Positions 56,404 through 64,000 of a stretch of DNA of 64,000 nt are shown piece by piece; position 1 is the stretch's first letter; every line of letters begins with the position of its first letter. The notes beneath the pieces are model-generated. The model worked only from the letters and a program-made list of their open reading frames with translations. It was not told where the DNA came from and did no database searches. Source of the stretch: Nocardia kruczakiae NBRC 101016 (GTDB lineage Bacteria > Actinomycetota > Actinomycetes > Mycobacteriales > Mycobacteriaceae); assembly GCF_001612965.1 (NCBI RefSeq), contig NZ_BDBL01000025.1:62001-126000 (forward strand). Direction: 5' to 3'. Made by a program: the position numbers and the translations under genes.

Positions 56404-56880
56404 ATGAGCACAGAGACCGCCACGTATCGCGGCTGGAAGAAGCTGCCCGACAACCGGCTCGGACATGCCCTGTTCTCGGTCGGCATGATCGCCCGCGTCC
56501 CCTACTTCGGCACCGTCGTCCCGAACGTCGTGCGGCTGGAGCCGGGATTGTGCGAGGTCACCGCGCCGAAATGGTTCGGGATCCACAATCATCTGGGCAC
56601 CTTCCACGCGATCGCGGCCTGCAATCTGGCCGAGGTCGCGATGGGCATGCTGAGCGAGGCGACGGTGCCGACCACCCACCGCTGGATCCCCAAGGCGATG
56701 AACGTGCAGTATCTGGCCAAGGCCGAATCGGGTCTGCGCGCAGTCGCGAAACTCGACCGGATCCCGGACTTCGACGCCCTCACCGAGGGCACGGAAGTGG
56801 TTGTCCCCGTGTCGATCTACGACAAACACGGCGTCGAGGTCGTACACGCCGACATCACCACCTGGGTGACGCCGAAGTAG
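56404..56880 (+). CDS. DUF4442 hotdog-fold thioesterase-like protein
   Basis: 158 aa. The hotdog domain is recognised by NVVRLEPGLCEVTAPKWFGIHNHLGTFHAIAACNLAEVAMGML, with HNHLGTFH and the following Glu in the position of PaaI-type active sites, and by strand-rich MNVQYLAKAESGLRAVAKLD. Probably an acyl-CoA thioesterase or acyl-CoA-binding protein in lipid metabolism; the substrate is unknown. ATG 56395, three codons earlier and abutting the palindrome, is equally possible. Confidence 0.83.
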   Translation: MSTETATYRGWKKLPDNRLGHALFSVGMIARVPYFGTVVPNVVRLEPGLCEVTAPKWFGIHNHLGTFHAIAACNLAEVAMGMLSEATVPTTHRWIPKAMNVQYLAKAESGLRAVAKLDRIPDFDALTEGTEVVVPVSIYDKHGVEVVHADITTWVTPK

Positions 56881-56913
56881 CCGATCCGGCTCGGCTCGCC
56901 GGGGCGCCGCGAC

Positions 56914-57846
56914 TCAGCAGGGCGGGGGCGGCGGCGCGTCCTCGACGGCGGCCAGGACGTCGGCGATCACGCGTGGGGCCGACAGCAACTCGTCGTGGCC
57001 GACCGCGAGGTTCGGGCAGCCGTCCTGCACCCAGGAATTACGGTCCCCCGGCCGGGGCGCGGCCAGCAGCGCGGTCTCGGCAGGCGTGATCACCTCGTCG
57101 GTGCGGCTCGCGATCGCGGTGTAGCGGATGCCGGGCGCGGTCTCGCCGCCGGCGTTCAGCGCGGCCAGCGTCGGGGCGCCCGGGACCTGTTCGGCCCCCG
57201 CGGGCCCGAAGACCTGCGCCGCGGTCTGCTGCCCGTCCATCCCGAGGGCCCCGTAGAACGGGAACATGCTGGGCAGGCCCTCGAAGGTGGATCCCCGGTA
57301 CGGCGTCCCGACGGTGACCACACTCGCCACCACGTCGGGGCGGCGCCGCACCAGCTCGCGGATCTCGGTGCCGCCGGTGGAATGGCCGACCATGATCACC
57401 TTCGCCGCGCCGGTGGCGTTGCGGACCGTCGAGACGAAGGTGCTGAGCTCCGTCGTCTGCGACGCGATGTCCGCGACGCCGTAGATCACATTTCCCTGCA
57501 GGGCCGCCGCCACCGGGCCCAGGCCGGGCCACCCCCGATCGGCGGCACCGCTCGTGCCCGGCGCCGGGAACGGAACCCGGCCGATATCGGCCGCGAATAC
57601 GCAATATCCCGCGCGGCGCAGCGCGGGCGCCAATGCTCCGAAACTGCGCTGCGCGTCGGTGGCGGCGCCGTGCGCCAGCACCACGGGATACGGTTTGTCC
57701 GGCGTCGGCCGGCAGCTGAAATCGTTCGCGCCGGGCAATGGCGGAACTTCCACCGGATATGCGCCGACCACGGGCGCCTGGCCCGTAATTATGGCGACCA
57801 AGGCGCAAAAGAACACGGCTGTCGCCGAGAACCGCACCCTACTCAT
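56914..57846 (-). CDS. Secreted lipase/esterase, alpha/beta hydrolase (lipase class 2-like)
   Basis: 310 aa. Residues 1-29 form a signal peptide (FSATAVFFCALVAIITGQAPVVGA). The mature enzyme has PYPVVLAHGAATDAQRSFGALAPALRRAGY, nucleophile elbow GHSTGG, VTVGTPYRGSTFEG, acid region SRTDEVITPAETAL and His in NLAVGHDELLS. Typical of actinobacterial triacylglycerol lipases with an HG oxyanion motif. C-terminal Pro-rich tail ending in Cys. The ATG at 57846 is chosen to start at the signal peptide. Confidence 0.87.
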   Translation of the reverse strand: MSRVRFSATAVFFCALVAIITGQAPVVGAYPVEVPPLPGANDFSCRPTPDKPYPVVLAHGAATDAQRSFGALAPALRRAGYCVFAADIGRVPFPAPGTSGAADRGWPGLGPVAAALQGNVIYGVADIASQTTELSTFVSTVRNATGAAKVIMVGHSTGGTEIRELVRRRPDVVASVVTVGTPYRGSTFEGLPSMFPFYGALGMDGQQTAAQVFGPAGAEQVPGAPTLAALNAGGETAPGIRYTAIASRTDEVITPAETALLAAPRPGDRNSWVQDGCPNLAVGHDELLSAPRVIADVLAAVEDAPPPPPC

Positions 57847-57966
57847 GGCAGCCCATGGTAGGGGAAGTGCGCGATATTTCCCGGCACCCGGACCGCGGAC
57901 CGTTGTCACGAATAATCAGCGATGATGCTGCATTTTCATCTCGTCCGCTCCGACTCGAGATATCGA

Positions 57967-59025
57967 TCACAATCCCAGGCCTCCGGCGAGAACCGGCCAC
58001 GACTGCTCGAGGTCGTCCTGCCAATAACCCCAGGTGTGGGTACCCGTGGGCCGGAAATTGTAGGTGGCCGGAATGCCGAGCGAATCCAATCGCGTCTGCA
58101 TGTTGTGCGCGCAGAGGTTGGTGGCCGCCTCGATGATGCCGCCGATCACGATCTGATTCGAGAAACCCCATGCTCCCGGCAGCGAGTACTTGCCGCCGTA
58201 GGTGTCGTACGGGCCCGGCAGTCCGGTGCCGTTGGCGATATAGATCGCCTTGCCGCGCAATCCTTCCGCGTGCACGTAGGGGTCGTTGCGCGCCCATTCC
58301 GGATCACCCGTCGGGCCCCACATGTTGTCGGTATTCGACCATCCCCAGGTATTCACCGTGAGGCGCACGAATTCCTGTCCCATCGGATCGCTGGTTTGCG
58401 CACAGCCACTGTAGGACCCGACTGCGGAATACAGTCCGGGAGTGAGGGCGGCCAGCGCCAATGTCGTGGTCGCGGACATCGAATATCCGGCTATACCGTT
58501 GCGACCGTTGGCATTCAGGAATTTGTCGAGCAGGGGCGGCAGTTCCTCGGTCAGGAACGTGCGCCATTTGTTGCGCCCGAGAAAGGGATCGTCGCGTTTC
58601 CAGTCGGTGTAATAACTGAACTGACCGCCGATCGGCGTCACGACGTTGACGTTCTTGTCCGCCAGGAAATTCAACGCATCGGTGCGGCTCGCCCAGGTGG
58701 CGCCGTCGATGCCACCGCCCGCGCCCAGCAGCAGATACAGCACCGGCCGCGGTGTGGCCTGATCGGCGGCGCGCTGGACCTGTACCTCGATGTCCTTGGC
58801 CATCGACGCCGAATGGACCGTGACCGTCTGATGCCGCGCGTCGTCGGTGCGCACTCCGACGATCGCCGACTCCCCTCCCCCCGATCCCGACGGCACCGGA
58901 TCGGCGAAACCGGTGGCGGGGTACATCATCAGCGCACTCGCCGCGAGCACCACGGCGGTGACCGGACCGATTCGCGGCCTGAATCTGCGCCGCGGAATTC
59001 GCCCCTCGTATCGATATCTTCGCAT
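57967..59025 (-). CDS. Antigen 85-type mycolyltransferase / esterase-D family protein
   Basis: 352 aa. Arg-rich N-terminus and signal peptide (VTAVVLAASALMMYPATGFA). The catalytic domain carries SASMAKDIEVQVQ, LLLGAGGGIDGATW, NVVTPIGGQFSYYTDW, EELPPLLDKFLN, and nucleophile elbow GYSMSA (Ag85: GLSMA/GYSM), with His near THTWGYWQDDL. Ag85-type proteins transfer mycolic acids between trehalose mycolates and arabinogalactan outside the membrane. This fits a mycolate-containing host such as Nocardia. AGGGAGAA precedes the ATG at 59025. A simple esterase role cannot be excluded. Confidence 0.87.
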   Translation of the reverse strand: MRRYRYEGRIPRRRFRPRIGPVTAVVLAASALMMYPATGFADPVPSGSGGGESAIVGVRTDDARHQTVTVHSASMAKDIEVQVQRAADQATPRPVLYLLLGAGGGIDGATWASRTDALNFLADKNVNVVTPIGGQFSYYTDWKRDDPFLGRNKWRTFLTEELPPLLDKFLNANGRNGIAGYSMSATTTLALAALTPGLYSAVGSYSGCAQTSDPMGQEFVRLTVNTWGWSNTDNMWGPTGDPEWARNDPYVHAEGLRGKAIYIANGTGLPGPYDTYGGKYSLPGAWGFSNQIVIGGIIEAATNLCAHNMQTRLDSLGIPATYNFRPTGTHTWGYWQDDLEQSWPVLAGGLGL

Positions 59026-59198
59026 CTCGTTCTCCCTGGCCACCAGCAGTTCGCGAGCACCCCCCGACGGCGCCCGTGGTCTCAGGTTATGAACTGCCCC
59101 AACGCATTTCACGACGCGAATTGCTACGCCACGAATTTTCGGGGCGTAACGTCCACGGCCTGCGCGGCGATGCGGGGCCGGGCTGGGAGAATGCAGCC

Positions 59199-60434
59199 AT
59201 GAGTGCGCAGGATGTCCGTCGAGCCGATCTGTGCGTGGTCGGGCTCGGGCCGACCGGCCGTGCCGTCGCACACCGCGCGATGCGGGCGGGGCTCGACGTC
59301 GTGGCGGTGGATCCGCGGCCCGAGCGGCTGTGGCCGCCGACCTTCTCCTGCTGGGTCGACGAACTTCCCGCGTGGCTGCCGCACAGCGCGATCGCCCAGC
59401 GCATCGAGGCGCCCACCGTCTGGACGCAGACGCCACATCGAATCGACAGGCCGTACTGCGTACTCTCCAAGCCCGGGCTACGCGACGCGCTCCCCCTAGA
59501 CGATGCCACCGTCCTGGCCGGCCGCGCTACCTCTGTCGACGCTCATCGCGTCGAATTGCAGGACGGCGGCACCGTCACCGCCGCCGCCGTGGTCGATACC
59601 CGCGGTCTGGCTTCGCCGGGGTCGCGGCGCACCGCCAGCGCGCACGGCATCTTCGTCGATGCCGACCGGGCGGCACCGATGATCGCCGACGGCGAAGGGC
59701 TGCTGCTGGATTGGCGCGACGAGAACGGCGCCGGACCGGACGAGCCGCCCTCGTTCCTGTACGCCGTCCCGCTCGGCGACGGCACGGTGATCTTCGAGGA
59801 GACCAGTCTCGGCCTGCGCGGCGGCATGCCGCAGCACGAACTGCGCCGGCGCACCCTGCATCGGCTCGCCGCGCACGGCGTCCTGCTGCGCGGTGACGAA
59901 CCGTCCGAGGCCGCGCACTATCCGCTGGATCAGCCGCCCCCGCCGATGCGCCGGTCGCTGCGCGGCGACGATCCGGTGCCGTTCGGCTCCCGCGGCGGCA
60001 TGATGCATCCGTGCACCGGCTACAGCGTCGCCGATTCGTTCGCGCTGGTCGACACGCTGGTCGACGCGGTGCGCACGGGCGCCGATCCGGTCGCGGCGCT
60101 GTGGCCGTGGCAGGCGCGGCTGGTGTATTGGATGCGGATGCGCGGCCTCTACGGCTTGGGGCGGCTGACGACCGCGCAGTCGATCTCGATGTTCGAGGCC
60201 TTCTTCACCGCCTCTCCGCGCCAGCAGCGGGCGCTGCTGTCGGCGCACGACGACTACGCGGCCCTCGGGGCGGTGCTGTTCATGACGGTGTCGCGAACCT
60301 GGCCGTTCCGCTGGCGATTCGATCTGGTCGGCTGGGCGAATCGCAACCGCTGGGTGGGCTACGAGTATCCGACGGCGACCTCGGATCCGGTGCTGGATGC
60401 CGCACTCCCGGAAGACGGGAGCGCGGGCGGCTAG
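59199..60434 (+). CDS. Lycopene-cyclase-family FAD/NAD-binding oxidoreductase
   Basis: 411 aa. The N-terminal dinucleotide-binding motif LCVVGLGPTGRAVAHRA, FSCWVDELPAWLP, FLYAVPLGDGTVIFEETSL (the FLY.mP...FEETSL block typical of CrtL-type cyclases), and HPCTGYSVADSFALVDTLVDAV. It probably forms beta- or gamma-ionone rings on carotenoids. No other carotenoid gene is in the window, so the pathway link is inferred from family alone. GGGAGA precedes the ATG at 59199. Convergent with the enoyl-CoA hydratase gene, 13 bases away. Confidence 0.85.
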   Translation: MSAQDVRRADLCVVGLGPTGRAVAHRAMRAGLDVVAVDPRPERLWPPTFSCWVDELPAWLPHSAIAQRIEAPTVWTQTPHRIDRPYCVLSKPGLRDALPLDDATVLAGRATSVDAHRVELQDGGTVTAAAVVDTRGLASPGSRRTASAHGIFVDADRAAPMIADGEGLLLDWRDENGAGPDEPPSFLYAVPLGDGTVIFEETSLGLRGGMPQHELRRRTLHRLAAHGVLLRGDEPSEAAHYPLDQPPPPMRRSLRGDDPVPFGSRGGMMHPCTGYSVADSFALVDTLVDAVRTGADPVAALWPWQARLVYWMRMRGLYGLGRLTTAQSISMFEAFFTASPRQQRALLSAHDDYAALGAVLFMTVSRTWPFRWRFDLVGWANRNRWVGYEYPTATSDPVLDAALPEDGSAGG

Positions 60435-60447
60435 CGACCGGGGCGTC

Positions 60448-61242
60448 CTAGTGCGCGAATACCGCTTTGCGTTTGCCCAGCATCGCGGCGGCGCCCTCGG
60501 CGAAATCGGGTCCGCGCAGCAACTCCGCCTGTCCGGCCTTCTCGGCGGCGAGCGCCTCGTCCAACGACGCGAGGGCGGCCCGGTTGAGGGTGCGTTTGGT
60601 GAGTTCGAGGGCGCGGCGCGGGCCGTGGGCGAGTTTGGCGGCGACCGCCTCGACCTTCGCATCGAGCTCGTCGACGGGCAGGACGCCGGCCAGCAGGCCG
60701 CGCCGATAGGCCTCGGTGACAGGCAGCCGCTCCCCGAGCAGTGCCAGTTCCGCGGCCAGCGCCCGCCCGGACGCGGCGGCCACCAGTGCGGCGGCGCCAC
60801 CGTCGGGCATCAGGCCGATGTTGATGAAGGCCTGCAGCAGATAGGCCTCCTCGCTCGCGTAGGTGAAATCGGCGGAAAGTGCCAGCGCCACACCGATTCC
60901 CGCGGCGGCGCCGCGCACCCGCGCGATCACCGGCACCGGCGCGTCGATGATCGAACGGATCATCCGGTTCGCGCCGTCCATGGTCATCTCGGGGGTGATG
61001 CCCCGCTCCTTCTCGGCGGCCGCGGCGGCCAGATCGGCGCCGGTGCAGAAATCACCGCCAGCCCCGGTCAGCACGACGACGCGAATCGACGGATCCTGGG
61101 CCACATTCCCGAGCGTGTCACCGAGGGCGATCATCGCGTCGTAGCTGAGGGCGTTCTTGCGCCCGGGATTGTCGATGGTCACCCGCAAAACGCGATCGTC
61201 CCGCACGATGGTGAGGCCGGGGGTGTGGTCGTGATCGCTCAT
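60448..61242 (-). CDS. Enoyl-CoA hydratase/isomerase family protein
   Basis: 264 aa crotonase. The CoA and oxyanion blocks DNPGRKNALSYDAMIALGDTL, GDFCTGADL and RGAAAGIGVALALSADFTYA are clear. FINIGLMPDGGAAALV follows. The catalytic Glu residues of true hydratases are not both obvious: the second position reads Asp in MPDGG, so it could be an isomerase or other crotonase. It is divergent from the tandem-TetR regulator, which probably controls it through the repeats at 61290. Confidence 0.88.
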   Translation of the reverse strand: MSDHDHTPGLTIVRDDRVLRVTIDNPGRKNALSYDAMIALGDTLGNVAQDPSIRVVVLTGAGGDFCTGADLAAAAAEKERGITPEMTMDGANRMIRSIIDAPVPVIARVRGAAAGIGVALALSADFTYASEEAYLLQAFINIGLMPDGGAAALVAAASGRALAAELALLGERLPVTEAYRRGLLAGVLPVDELDAKVEAVAAKLAHGPRRALELTKRTLNRAALASLDEALAAEKAGQAELLRGPDFAEGAAAMLGKRKAVFAH

Positions 61243-61289
61243 GGTTACTCCCAGGTGGGCCGCCGCCGGTGGCGACGAGGCGAGAATGA

Positions 61290-61318
61290 TGGTTAACTTT
61301 GCGAATTGTGGTTAACTT
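61290..61318. promoter_or_regulatory. Direct-repeat operator, divergent promoter
   Basis: TGGTTAACTT occurs twice, at 61290-61299 and 61309-61318, spaced 19 bases start to start. A third, weaker copy (TGTTGACTT) begins at 61320. Each contains the palindrome GTTAAC. The repeats lie in the 145-base gap between enoyl-CoA hydratase and the tandem-TetR gene, a likely binding site for that regulator. Confidence 0.6.
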
Positions 61319-61387
61319 ATGTTGACTTGTCCGGCGCTGTCAACCAATCGGCGCCGTCGACGAGCCGAAACGCAGAAGGAGAGGTGT

Positions 61388-62647
61388 ATGGTCGCGGATC
61401 GCAGCGAGGCCGGGCTCGCATCCGCGCGACCGGGTACCACCACGACGACCCGGCGTCGGCCGAAGAATCGCAAGGCACAGATCGTGCGGGTCGCCGCCCG
61501 CGCCTTCAGTGAACGCGGCTATCACCCGGTCGGCGTGGACGAGATCGCCGCCGAGGTGGGCATCTCGGGACCGGCGCTGTACCGCCACTTCGCCAACAAG
61601 TACGCACTGCTGGTGGCCGCCGCCGAGGCCGGCGCCCAGCAACTGCTCGATGCCGCCAAGGCGGCCGACGAACCCGGACTCGATCCGAAATCGCGACTCA
61701 CCGCGCTGATCCGTGCGTTGGCCGAGCACACCATCGATGTGCGCCGCGAGGGCGGGTTGTACCGCTGGGAGCGCCGCTACCTCGAGCGCGAGGACCGCAC
61801 GCGCATCCGGGTGATCTACGACGAACTGCAGGATCTGATCGAATCCGCGGTCGCCGCGCTGCGGCCGGAGGCGCCGCCCGCCGACGTGGAACTGATCGCG
61901 ACCGGCATGCTGGGCGTGATCGGCAGCATCACCGCGCACCGCACCGCCCTGTCCAACGCGCGGCTGACCGATCTGATGCTCGATATGTGCTGGTCGCTCC
62001 TGCACACCGAGCTGCCGCCGCTGCCCGACCCGGCGGCCACCGGGGCGCCGGTGCGCGGGCTGCCGCTGAGTTCCAAACGCGAACAGCTGCTCACCGAGGC
62101 GATCCGCATCTTCGGCCGCCAGGGCTATCACGAGGCCAGTATCGAGGAGATCGGCGCGGCGGTCGGTATCAACGCGTCCAGCGTGTACCGCTACTTCGCG
62201 AGTAAATCCGATCTACTGGCCGCCGCGTTCCACCGCACCGGGGAACGCGTCGCGATCGCGAATTCCGAGGCACTGGCGGAAGCGACCAGCCGCTCCGACG
62301 CCGCGCTGCGCATCGCGGCGCGGTTCGCGCGGCTGACCTTCTCGACACCGGAGATCCTGCCGGTCTACTTCGCCGAATTCTCGAATCTTCCTGCGGCCGA
62401 ACAGCAGAAGCTGCGTTCGGTGCAGCGGCAGAACGTGCTCGAATGGGCGCATCTGCTCGACGACGAGCCGGCCGAGGCACGCTGCCGCGTCCATGCGGCC
62501 ATCGCGCAGGTCGTCGACGTCGGGCGGCGCGTGCGCTTCGAGAATCGGCCGGAACATGTCGCCCGGGTGTGCGCGTTGATGGAAGCGGTTCTGCTGGGCT
62601 GGAATTCAGCGCCGGAGGCGGCGCAGGGCGAACAGCTCGAGGCGTAG
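61388..62647 (+). CDS. Tandem TetR-type regulator (Mce3R-like)
   Basis: 419 aa carrying two complete TetR units in one chain. The first HTH is at ~27-75 (RVAARAFSERGYHPVGVDEIAAEVGISGPALYRHFANKYALL), the second at ~228-280 (EAIRIFGRQGYHEASIEEIGAAVGINASSVYRYFASKSDLL). Each is followed by a helical ligand-type domain. This architecture is characteristic of Mce3R of M. tuberculosis, a single-chain pseudo-dimer repressing lipid-uptake and beta-oxidation genes. The ATG at 61388 follows AAGGAGAGG. Neighbouring enoyl-CoA hydratase and acyl or aldehyde genes fit control of lipid catabolism. Confidence 0.9.
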   Translation: MVADRSEAGLASARPGTTTTTRRRPKNRKAQIVRVAARAFSERGYHPVGVDEIAAEVGISGPALYRHFANKYALLVAAAEAGAQQLLDAAKAADEPGLDPKSRLTALIRALAEHTIDVRREGGLYRWERRYLEREDRTRIRVIYDELQDLIESAVAALRPEAPPADVELIATGMLGVIGSITAHRTALSNARLTDLMLDMCWSLLHTELPPLPDPAATGAPVRGLPLSSKREQLLTEAIRIFGRQGYHEASIEEIGAAVGINASSVYRYFASKSDLLAAAFHRTGERVAIANSEALAEATSRSDAALRIAARFARLTFSTPEILPVYFAEFSNLPAAEQQKLRSVQRQNVLEWAHLLDDEPAEARCRVHAAIAQVVDVGRRVRFENRPEHVARVCALMEAVLLGWNSAPEAAQGEQLEA

Positions 62648-62660
62648 CGGGCGCGCTCGT

Positions 62661-62678
62661 GCGGCCGGAGCCGGCCGC
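62661..62678. terminator. Short hairpin between convergent genes
   Basis: GCGGCCGGAGCCGGCCGC can fold as a 7-bp stem with a 4-base loop in the 33-base gap between the regulator and the dehydrogenase homologue. No U-tract. Confidence 0.4.
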
Positions 62679-62680
62679 GG

Positions 62681-64000
62681 CTAGAACCGGCCGTGGCGCA
62701 TCCGGAAGATCGCCCGCGTCAACCGCAGATGGCGCGGGTGCCGGTCGAAACTCGACAGATCCACCGGGGCCCGATAGCGCTTCTCCGCGATCGCCAGGGT
62801 GCGGCTGAATTCGCGCAATCCGGCCTCGCCGTGCGTATGCCCCTGCCCGTACTCGCCGACCCCGCCGAAGGGCAGGGCCGGGTTGGCGGCGTAGGCCATG
62901 GTCGAATTCACGGTCACCACACCGGTTCTGATGCGTTCGGCGAAGTCGGCGACACCCCGCACGTCGCGGGTGAACACCGAGACCGCCAGGCCTTGATCGG
63001 CGGCATTGATGCGGTCGATCGCCTCGTCGATATTCGCCACCCGATTCACGATCAGCACCGGCCCGACCGCCTCCGCGGTGATCGCCTGGCTGTCCTCGGG
63101 CACATCGGTCAGCACGATCGGCTCGATATACGGTTCGCGGATCGATTCCAGGCCGCCCACCACGGCCCGGCCGCCGCGCGCGATCGCATCCTTGACCTGC
63201 CGGCGGACCACGTCGACCTGGGCATCCATGATCATCGGGCCATAGGAGGCCTTGCGATCGCCACCGGGACGCAGCGAACGCGCCTGGGCGACGACCCTTT
63301 CCAGGAACGGTTCGTAGACCGAGTCCGCGACGTAGGCCCGCTGGATACCGGCCGGGCTCTGCCCCGCGTTGGACATGGCGCCGAACACCGCCGCCTCGGC
63401 CGCGGTGTCGAGTTTCGCGTCGACGTGCACGATCATCGTGCCTTTGCCGGCCTTCTCGACCACGACGGGCGTCAGCGTGGGCGCGCACAGTTCGATCACC
63501 TCGCGCGCACCGGCCTCGGAGCCGGCGTAGGCGATCTTGTCGACCCGGGCGCGGCACAGCTCGGCGCTGGTCGCGCTGGTTCCGGTGATCGCCTGCAGGA
63601 CAGGCTTGTTCGGTGCCAGTGCCGCCCAGCTGTCGGCCAGCCAGATACCGACACCCGGAGTGAGCTCGCTGGGCTTGAACACCACGGCGTTGCCGGCGGC
63701 CATCGCATACGCGATCGAGCCCATCGGGGTGAAGACCGGATTGTTCGGCGAGCCGAGCACCCCGACGACACCCAGCGGCAGATAACCCACCGAGGCCCGC
63801 TGATTGCGGGTGAGCCAGGTCGAGGCGAGTTTGCTTCGCCCCAAGAGTTTTTCGGCGTTGCGCGCGGCCCAGTTCAGATGTTCCACGGCGAGCATGATCT
63901 CGATCGCGGCGTCGACGCGCGGCTTACCCGATTCGGTGCAGATCAGTTCGGCCAGTTCGCCGGCGTTGCGGGCGATACTGCGCTTCCATTCCAGCAGCCA
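62681..64000 (-). CDS. Aldehyde dehydrogenase family protein lacking catalytic Cys, 5' end outside window
   Basis: 440 codons up to the stop, with the N-terminus beyond the right edge. ALDH features: GYLPLGVVGVLGSPNNPVF, NAVVFKPSELTPGVG, GSEAGAREVIE, EKAGKGTMIV (active-site Glu region), AEAVGPVLIV and LPFGGVGEYGQGHTHGEAGLREFSR. The catalytic block, normally GQxC, reads NAGQSPAGIQRAYV: Pro replaces the nucleophilic Cys, and the codon is clearly CCG. It may be inactive as a dehydrogenase or have changed chemistry. The reading frame is otherwise intact with normal codon use, so it is not an obvious pseudogene. Confidence 0.85.
   Translation of the reverse strand, partial: WLLEWKRSIARNAGELAELICTESGKPRVDAAIEIMLAVEHLNWAARNAEKLLGRSKLASTWLTRNQRASVGYLPLGVVGVLGSPNNPVFTPMGSIAYAMAAGNAVVFKPSELTPGVGIWLADSWAALAPNKPVLQAITGTSATSAELCRARVDKIAYAGSEAGAREVIELCAPTLTPVVVEKAGKGTMIVHVDAKLDTAAEAAVFGAMSNAGQSPAGIQRAYVADSVYEPFLERVVAQARSLRPGGDRKASYGPMIMDAQVDVVRRQVKDAIARGGRAVVGGLESIREPYIEPIVLTDVPEDSQAITAEAVGPVLIVNRVANIDEAIDRINAADQGLAVSVFTRDVRGVADFAERIRTGVVTVNSTMAYAANPALPFGGVGEYGQGHTHGEAGLREFSRTLAIAEKRYRAPVDLSSFDRHPRHLRLTRAIFRMRHGRF

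Overview
High-GC actinobacterial chromosome, most likely Nocardia or a close mycolate-containing relative. The grounds are a MbtG-type lysine N-oxygenase and other nocobactin/mycobactin-type siderophore genes, iron boxes resembling the IdeR site, an antigen-85-type mycolyltransferase, a MTB12-like secreted antigen, many GTG starts and the actinobacterial S10 ribosomal operon order.

Layout. 1-5.6 kb: the 3'-truncated part of a glycogen-debranching-type protein, an AlkB alkane hydroxylase and two tandem secreted lipases. 5.8-41.6 kb: a siderophore locus in five iron-boxed transcription units. These are (a) a DrrABC-like exporter (8365 to 5761); (b) an assembly-line operon (23206 to 8442) encoding ArCP-Cy-A-PCP, C-A-PCP-E-C, a type II thioesterase, a free KS and AT-KR-ACP; (c) a divergent siderophore-interacting flavoprotein (23353+); (d) a mixed operon (35404 to 24572) encoding a siderophore-binding lipoprotein, C-PCP, C-A-PCP-E and an IrtA/IrtB-like importer pair; (e) a formyltransferase plus C-A-PCP operon (39545 to 35467), followed by MbtG (40892 to 39603), which is divergent from a small secreted MTB12-like protein. 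Together they encode making, exporting, recapturing and reducing a salicyl-capped, oxazoline-type, lipidated hydroxamate siderophore. Salicylate synthase, salicyl-AMP ligase and MbtH are not in the window and must be supplied from elsewhere.

41.6-50.5 kb: housekeeping and accessory genes (VOC protein with PadR regulator, RluA-type pseudouridine synthase, CPBP protease, a four-helix membrane protein with a long acidic tail, acyltransferase-3, PhzS-like flavin monooxygenase, YdcF family). 50.6-55.9 kb: the complete S10 operon rpsJ-rplC-rplD-rplW-rplB-rpsS-rplV-rpsC-rplP-rpmC-rpsQ on the minus strand, closed by a strong hairpin. The spc operon does not follow it anywhere in the window. 56.4-64 kb: hotdog-fold protein, secreted lipase, mycolyltransferase, lycopene-cyclase-like oxidoreductase, enoyl-CoA hydratase, a tandem-TetR (Mce3R-like) regulator and a 5'-truncated aldehyde-dehydrogenase homologue that lacks the catalytic cysteine.

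Most unusual. The siderophore locus has four adenylation domains where the mycobactin/nocobactin plan needs three. Two of its condensation-type domains share the same degenerate motif: catalytic His lost and DG changed to DD. An active condensation domain without an A domain of its own ends another subunit. A formyltransferase takes the place of the usual long-chain N-acyltransferase. This suggests either an extended product or a trans-acting module. No tRNA, rRNA, CRISPR array, IS element or integrase was recognised.
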